Positions 58,196 to 64,000 of a DNA stretch of 64,000 nt are shown one piece after another. The notes under the pieces are model-generated. The model had not been told where the DNA came from, searched no databases, and worked only from the letters and a program-made list of their open reading frames with translations. Made by a program: the position numbers and the translations under genes. The DNA is taken from NCBI GenBank assembly GCA_032690845.1, contig CM064421.1, positions 43,266,963 to 43,330,962 on the forward strand, given 5' to 3'. The DNA comes from Eleusine coracana subsp. coracana (Eukaryota; Streptophyta; Magnoliopsida; Poales; Poaceae). The stretch's first letter is position 1; each line of letters starts with the position of its first letter.

Positions 58196-60607
58196 CTATT
58201 GGTTCATGTTTGGATAAAAACCATTAACAGTCATTCCTCCATCCACCGAGACGGTCTGGCCGGTTATGTAAGAGGAACCAGGCATGCAAAGGAAAGCCAC
58301 CGGGCCAGATATTTCTTCAGGTTCTCCAACACGTCCAAGCGGTGTCCGGCCCACAAGTTGATCCACAAACCCTTTATTTTTCAAAAGCTGTGCACAGAAG
58401 CAAAAAAATGAGAGGATATGAGGTCCAGAGACTGTCAACTTACTGAGAAAAAATATGACAAGCTATTACAAGGATGATAGAACAAGATCCTTACCCCTTC
58501 CGTAAGTGAAGTCCTGATGTACCACGGGGCAACAGAGTTGGTTCTTATGTTGTCCTTTGCCCATTCACATGCCAAATTCTTGGTTAACTGGTTAATGGCA
58601 CCTAAACAAGGCTCATATATGGTTCATTATATAATCAAGAAAAAGAAGCTTGACAAGTATTGAGCTACAAGTTTTACTTTTAGTCATAGCATATATAGTT
58701 CCGCTGAACACGCCTACCACTCCAGCAACCGATGATATGAAGACAATGCTTCCACACCCAGATTGTTTCAAAAGAGGATGTGCAATTTGGCACAAGTGAT
58801 ATGTAGACTCAAGATTAGTGGCCATCAAAATCGAGTATTCTTCTGCAGTAAATTCAGTAGTTGATTTCCTTATGTTCGTCCCCACATTGTTTACCTACAA
58901 GGTGCCAAGATCAAACGACAAATGTTACATCAAATTGTGGCATGAACATACTTTCACACATACATGAACATGCAGTATTGCAGTGAAATTACAATGGTCT
59001 AGAGAGAGAGAGAGAGAGAGAACATGAAGAGTGAAGTCAGGTCAACCTGTAACCTGATGGTACAATCAGTTTCGAACTTTCAACTCTCGAATTCTAGAGG
59101 ATTCTGAGCTACATTTGATCAAATGTAGAACAGGCGAGTGCACATCTCTATGGAGTCTTTAACAACACAATCCAAACTGTTATCATCAGTTACAGGTGCT
59201 ATCACCATGAACTTCAATTCAAGCTTTAACATTTATATAACCACTAATTTAACTATGTTCTGCACATGAACACAAAAGAAAATTTATTCCCGGACTGCAC
59301 ATCTTTTTTAATGATAATACGATGCAGTGCTTCATTGTGACATTTCTTGGCATACTAGCCCTTTGTTAAGATGTAAGTGAAGTTAATATAGCTCCCAAAA
59401 TTCTAAGTTTGTCCCATTGTTCGCCTTAATACAAACAAAGTAAAACACACACACATGAGATAATGTGAAACCAAGCTTAACTTGTTAGGTAATTAGAGAT
59501 GATATTGCATTTTGCTCTAACCCAAAATGTCAGTTTATTCATGCAATTCGTGCTATCATCATGTAAAACCAACTCAAACTCTCGAACAACTTGTAAGCAG
59601 TTTTCAGGATTCCACCACCAGAGATTCCCATACACTTCCGTCTAGAAAAAGATTTGCATGCATCTTACATAGCAAGCGTGTGATCAAGGTTTTGCTTGAA
59701 TAGGAAAAATGTTACAGGATGACACTAACAGCTAATAAAATGGGATTTGATTTCACTACAAACCAAAATATACTTCACTAGAATGCTCCAGAGCCTATAC
59801 AAACTCAAGACCTAAGTACTGTCCATTTTCTCCATAGGAACTACATCTGTAATGTTTTAAAGTGTTTTCAGAAATAGATAGCCTCATTGCCTTCCTGTCA
59901 TGTTCTTGTTCCTATGTGGTAATAGTTAAAGAAAACAACAAGACGAAATTAATAACTCGTTTCCATGTGACAGATCTAAGATATCCTTTAGTCTTTTGGT
60001 TCGGTGGGCTTAGTGCTGGACTGCTGGTGCATGCGGATTAGGGGTTTATAAGGTTTTAAAGTCACGTTCTGATGCGTCATACAAGTTATGGCTTCCCATC
60101 TCTATCATCAAAATTCCAACCCTAATTCATAAACTCGGATCCCTAAATTGAGATTCCCCATCCTGTTGCCAAACATGTTCATAAAATGTAACCAGGGGAG
60201 CGAGGAGTAGTTCGGACTTACAAGGATGTTTAGCTTGCCGCCGAAGCGATCGGCAACCTCGCGGAGCAGGCGCTCCCGCTGGTCCCGCACTGAAAGGTCG
60301 CAGACGGAGCCGGTGACGAGGAACCCCTTGGCCTCCCACTCCTTGAGGCGCTCGGCCAGTTCCGCCTCCTTCCGGGAGCACGTATGCACTGTCGCCCCAA
60401 GAGCCGCCAACTCCTCCACCGTCGCACGCCTACGCAAGCACGCGCACAATCAACGCAGGTGCCGTGATGCTACGGAGATTGGATTGGTCTTGTTGGAGAG
60501 CCTTACCCGATGCCGCGGGTGCCGCCGGTGACCAGGGCCGTCTTGCCATGTAGCGCCCATCTCCCCGGCGCCCCAATCGCCGCGCCAAAGGTCTCCGCCG
60601 CCGCCAT
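58196..60607 (-). CDS. tropinone reductase-like short-chain dehydrogenase (274 aa)
   Basis: NADPH-dependent SDR of the plant tropinone-reductase-like family; members in grasses are not tied to tropane alkaloids and have broad carbonyl substrates. Exons are 60607-60507, 60429-60222, 58894-58678, 58601-58495 and 58387-58196, total 825 nt. Motifs: cofactor loop TGGTRGIG, NNVGTNIRK, SSVAGVVG with catalytic Ser, the YAMTK Tyr-x-x-x-Lys pair, and C-terminal GSSYITGQTVSVDGG typical of the family. At the exon 3/4 join the usual Gly after MTK is Ser. No signal peptide, so probably cytosolic. Intron 2 is 1.3 kb and includes an (AG)n tract near 59000. Head-to-tail with a paralog upstream. Confidence 0.94.
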
Positions 60608-61240
60608 TTCGCTGCTGCTCCCGGGCAGGTTACTGTAGCCTGATGCGAGGAGGTGGATAAAGAGCAAGAATTTGAGATTGGGAAATTTCCAATTCCTCAA
60701 CTCATGGGCCCGTCAGATTCGTCCGGGCGGCTTCCACTCCTGGCCTCCTGGGCCGTATCTCTCACTTTCACTGTTTCACATCCCGCCCGTCAAACTGAAG
60801 CCTTCAAAAGCTGTTATCGATGCTGCGCTCGCGCTTGACGGCTTGGTGCTGCGGCGCTGCCTATCTTCTTCGGCTGCGACTGCGGGTGACGGCGGCGGTG
60901 CTAACAAGTGACATCCTAACTTTTCCGGAGCTCGCGTTTAGGTTATGTCACCCACCAAGGAAGGATCCTGCAAATCAATTTGCTCAATGTTGAATGGAAG
61001 TGATGAAACCAAACACATTTGCAATGACGAACGAAATGCTAAACAACATGCATGGGTCTTGGCACATGTACAACAAATCTATACCAGAAAATTCCCAAAA
61101 TGCACCACAAAACTTCACATGGTTCTGAAGCATGTACAATGGGCCACAAACATTGATTTATTGATGTTGAACTCAGTATACATGCACATCATGTTTATTA
61201 TCCCAATTCCTAAATTAAAGCCTCGCAACTTCGTTCTCAT
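60608..61240. promoter_or_regulatory. spacer between the tandem SDR genes
   Basis: 633 bp containing the promoter and leader of the downstream SDR gene and the 3' end of the paralog. No TATA box confidently placed; open frames are not conserved-looking. Confidence 0.35.
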
Positions 61241-63126
61241 CTAGTCCTGAATTGGATAGAACCCATTCACAGTCATTCCACCGTCAACTGAGATTGTTTG
61301 TCCGGTGATGTAAGATGAACCGGGCATACATAGAAATGCAACCAGCGATGACACTTCTTCTGGTTCAGCCACACGCCTTAATGGAGTTCGATGCATGATG
61401 CTATCCATAAATTCTTGGTTAGCCAAAACCTGAAGAGTACAGAGAAAAAACACCCAGTCAAAAGAAAGACTTTAGTTCGTTGTCAGGCATAGCCATAAAT
61501 GGATCAGAATCTATAAGTGAACAACAAAGAAGGATAATTCAGATGTGTTTGGGAAAAATGTGCCCAACAGGCCACTAATCCATTTCCAACTTCCTCGAGT
61601 AGCACCCTATAGAGACTTCAGAAGACTAAAAGTGATTGGCCCTTACCCTTTCAACAAGAGAAGTCTTTGTATACCAAGGAGCCACAGAGTTTACTCTTAT
61701 ATTGTCCTTCCCCCATTCACATGCTAGGTCCTTGGCCAGCTGGTTCATGGCACCTACAGAGGTTTCCAGAGTAACGATCATCAAGCACTTCGTGTGAATG
61801 GTAAATAGTAGGAAATTCTGAAACAAATATATAAATTACCTTTTGTCATACCATAGATGGAGCCACTAGATACCCCAACCACTCCAGACACTGATGATAT
61901 CAAGACAATGCTTCCTGATCCGGAGGATTTGAGAAGAGGGTGTGCAAGTTGGCAAAGATTATATGCAGACTCCAGATTAGTGGCCATTATAAATGAGTAT
62001 TCATCTGCTGAATATTCATTGGTTGGTTTTATAATGCCTGTTCCCACATTGTTTACCTGAATGACCAAAAACAGGAAAACAAGAAGATATCAATCAAATT
62101 CTTCCAGTTTTTTTTTTTTTTGATAAAAAATCCTCCCAGTTCTAAATGTGACGTAAAGTTAACTTTTCTTAGTTCAAATTGAAGTAAGAAAATTGTACAT
62201 ATCTAAGACCAAACGGAGTAGTACAATTGTCAAAATATGAACACGACAATGCAAGAAAAAATAAAAGTGATTTATGATTCTCATAGTGAAGCAGAGTTCA
62301 GCTACCTGTGAAGAACTTTGAAGGGCTATATATCTGAACACGACGTTCCACGCAAATGTTCAGAACAAAACTGTACGCAAAAAGTTCAGAAACTACTTTT
62401 ACTGCTGAATTCATTTGACTGATACCAACCAATTTGATTCAAGATATCATCTAACGGCCTTGAGAGATGAGCTCTCACAACGCATGAATTTGGCAACTGA
62501 AATCGCCCACGTTGGTACTAATATATGTGAGACTACAATTTGAGTACTTTGTCTATGTGAGCTGAAAGGCACTTCTCCCTCCGTTCCAGAAATATTGTCG
62601 TTAGAACAGCAGAATTAGTTCAAATTTGAACTAATCTTGCTATACATCATTTTCGGAATGGAGGGAGTATATGTTATAGCACAAGCTGAAAATTAAAGCT
62701 ATAGTACTCACAAGGATGTTGAGACATGCAGCAGAAGCGTTCGGCGACGTCGCTGAGCAGTCGCTCCCTCTGCTCCCTCACAGACACGTCGCAGACTGAG
62801 CCGGTGACGCGGAATCCCTTGGCCTCCCATTCCTTGAGGCGGTCGCCCAGCTCTGCCTCCTTCCGGGAGCAGGTGTGCACGGCCGCCCCCAGCGCCGCCA
62901 GCTCCTCCACCACCGCCCACCTACATGAGACACGTGACGTGAGCGAGCTAGCGCACACACAAGAGAGTATGGCGAGGAGCCGTGGAGGAGATCAAGCAGG
63001 CGTCGGAGGGGAAACGGACTCGTACCCGATGCCGCGGGTGCCCCCGGTGACCAGCGCCGTCTTGCCGTGGAGTGACCACCTACACGGCGCGCCTATCGAA
63101 TTGCTTGAGGTCTCCGCTGCTGCCAT
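61241..63126 (-). pseudogene. tropinone reductase-like SDR paralog with a +1 frameshift
   Basis: Same five-exon structure as the neighbour: 63126-63026 (101 nt), 62920-62712 (209 nt versus 208 in the paralog), 62056-61840 (217), 61753-61647 (107) and 61429-61241 (189). The protein would read MAAAETSSNSIGAP, TGGTRGIG, then NNVGTGIIKPTNEYS, SSVSGVVGVSSGSIYGMTKG and GSSYITGQTISVDGG. In exon 2 one extra base near 62720-62728 (within ctgcatgtctcaacatcc) throws the reading into an early stop in exon 3. Also Trp replaces the usual Arg after the glycine loop. All splice sites look intact. Either a recent pseudogene or an assembly error; if the base is spurious, a 273-aa enzyme is encoded. Confidence 0.85.
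62575..62667. mobile_element. Stowaway MITE (93 bp) in the SDR paralog intron 2
   Basis: It starts ctccctccgttccagaaatatt and ends cattttcggaatggagggag, inverted ends of Stowaway type with TA on the right side. The center contains the short palindrome ttagttcaaatttgaactaa. A further decayed copy may lie at 62133-62220. Confidence 0.8.
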
Positions 63127-64000
63127 CTCGCTACAGCCTCCGGACCTTGCCTGAGGCGACGCGGATAAAGAAGCAACAAATCGTTATCCTCCAACTGGCA
63201 ATCACATTACTCGTCGGACGTTCGACAGATTGCATCCGTGAGACGCTGCATCGGCCGTTGATCTTCATAATCCAAGGTGACAGCAGGCCAGCAGCCATTG
63301 GATCTGTTCCCTCGTTGATGCAACAGAAAGCCAGCGAAGAAAATAAGATATTCCTTCCATTCTGTTTTTCTTGTGCAGAGTTCTCTCCAGCTTGCAGCAG
63401 TACCGCCGCGGTGACTGAAACATGGATGCTCATCAGGGCTCAGCGTCTAGCAAGATTCTTTATTACACAAGTATAAATTTTAAAATACTATAACTATTGG
63501 CCCCACAAGTAACACAAAAGTGAGAACTTTTTACATCATTTGTTTTATAAAACTATAACTATTTGCATCATTTTTAACATAAAAACTACGACTTTTTTTT
63601 TTTGTCTCCAGGCCCATCTGTCATACACAAATTTCAGATAAATGAAAGCATGTCACTGACATGTGAATCCACATCCAAAAGTTGTAGTTTTGTGTTAAAA
63701 AAAGGTGCAAATAGTCTTAAAAAGTTATCAGTTTCTGCAAATACTCGTAGGTTTCTAAAATTTACTCTCGTATGAAACTAGTATATTAACCGGTACCATT
63801 CTTTTTGTAAGTAAATAAACCATGTATTGTCCACATAAGTTGTCAATGTACATTGTATCAACAACTTTTTTAAGAACAAAGAAGCTTTATTTCAGAGATA
63901 TTATACCCATGGATATACAAGAGCCAATGTGGCCAAACAAATGGAGACTTGCACGTCATTGTATCAGTGACGTGTTTGTGTCGTATAGGTACACCTATAT
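63127..64000. other. SDR paralog promoter and imperfect inverted-repeat element
   Basis: 63470-63780 forms an imperfect long inverted repeat: ataaattttaaaatactataactatt and ctatttgcatcatttttaaca on the left pair with ttaaaaaaaggtgcaaatag and aaatactcgtag...taaaatttac on the right. This is a MITE or MULE-like foldback without ORF. The last 200 bp is unassigned. Confidence 0.4.

Overview
This 64 kb window is plant nuclear DNA, almost certainly from a grass (Poaceae) and probably panicoid. Genes carry many short GT-AG introns and some have very GC-rich exons. The gaps hold typical grass transposable elements: Ty1/copia LTR, RTE and L1 LINEs, MULE, Tourist, Stowaway and mariner. As far as I remember, the order PP1 - ATG1 - DGD2 - GDP-mannose pyrophosphorylase - clade A PP2C - tropinone-reductase-like SDRs matches a segment of rice chromosome 3 short arm. 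That is recall, not a search.

Layout. 1-4.0 kb: remnant of a copia retrotransposon (gag plus one LTR on the minus strand) inserted in a Myb/SANT-like gene that is broken three ways (4.0-4.8 kb). 6.77-9.40 kb: 5'-truncated RTE-clade LINE. 9.4-12.3 kb: a hypothetical four-exon minus-strand gene whose large third intron holds a plastid rrn16-trnI spacer insertion (NUPT) and a small solo-LTR-like element. 14.7-17.1 kb: PP1 catalytic subunit on the plus strand, with three 88-bp tandem copies in intron 1 and a 285-bp tandem duplication downstream. 19.18-19.95 kb: L1-type LINE tail with an RNase H domain. 20.9-25.1 kb: coiled-coil protein gene (minus), one intron of which is filled by a MULE carrying a nested Tourist-like MITE. 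25.9-31.8 kb: ATG1 autophagy kinase (minus, 13 exons, one GC-AG intron). 32.1-33.5 kb: nested MITEs. 33.9-36.1 kb: digalactosyldiacylglycerol synthase DGD2 (minus). 38.6-40.2 kb: GDP-mannose pyrophosphorylase (minus). 41.3-48.5 kb: gene-poor, with MITEs and a diverged duplicated segment. 48.6-50.0 kb: clade A protein phosphatase 2C (minus) with G-box/ABRE-like sites upstream. 50.6-55.2 kb: a mariner-like transposase pseudogene apparently split by about 3 kb of LTR-retrotransposon-like DNA. 58.2-63.1 kb: two tandem tropinone-reductase-like SDR genes (minus), the upstream one carrying a +1 frameshift.

How the genes relate. These are independent nuclear genes, not an operon. Their roles are signalling phosphatases (PP1; PP2C as ABA co-receptor), autophagy initiation (ATG1), plastid galactolipid synthesis (DGD2), GDP-mannose supply for ascorbate and cell wall (GMPP) and NADPH-dependent SDR reduction. 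I saw no CRISPR, tRNA gene, complete rRNA gene or undescribed defence-type system. The novelty here is structural: nested insertions, tandem duplications and decaying paralogs. Exon coordinates were placed by hand from splice consensus and frame continuity and could be off by a base or two.
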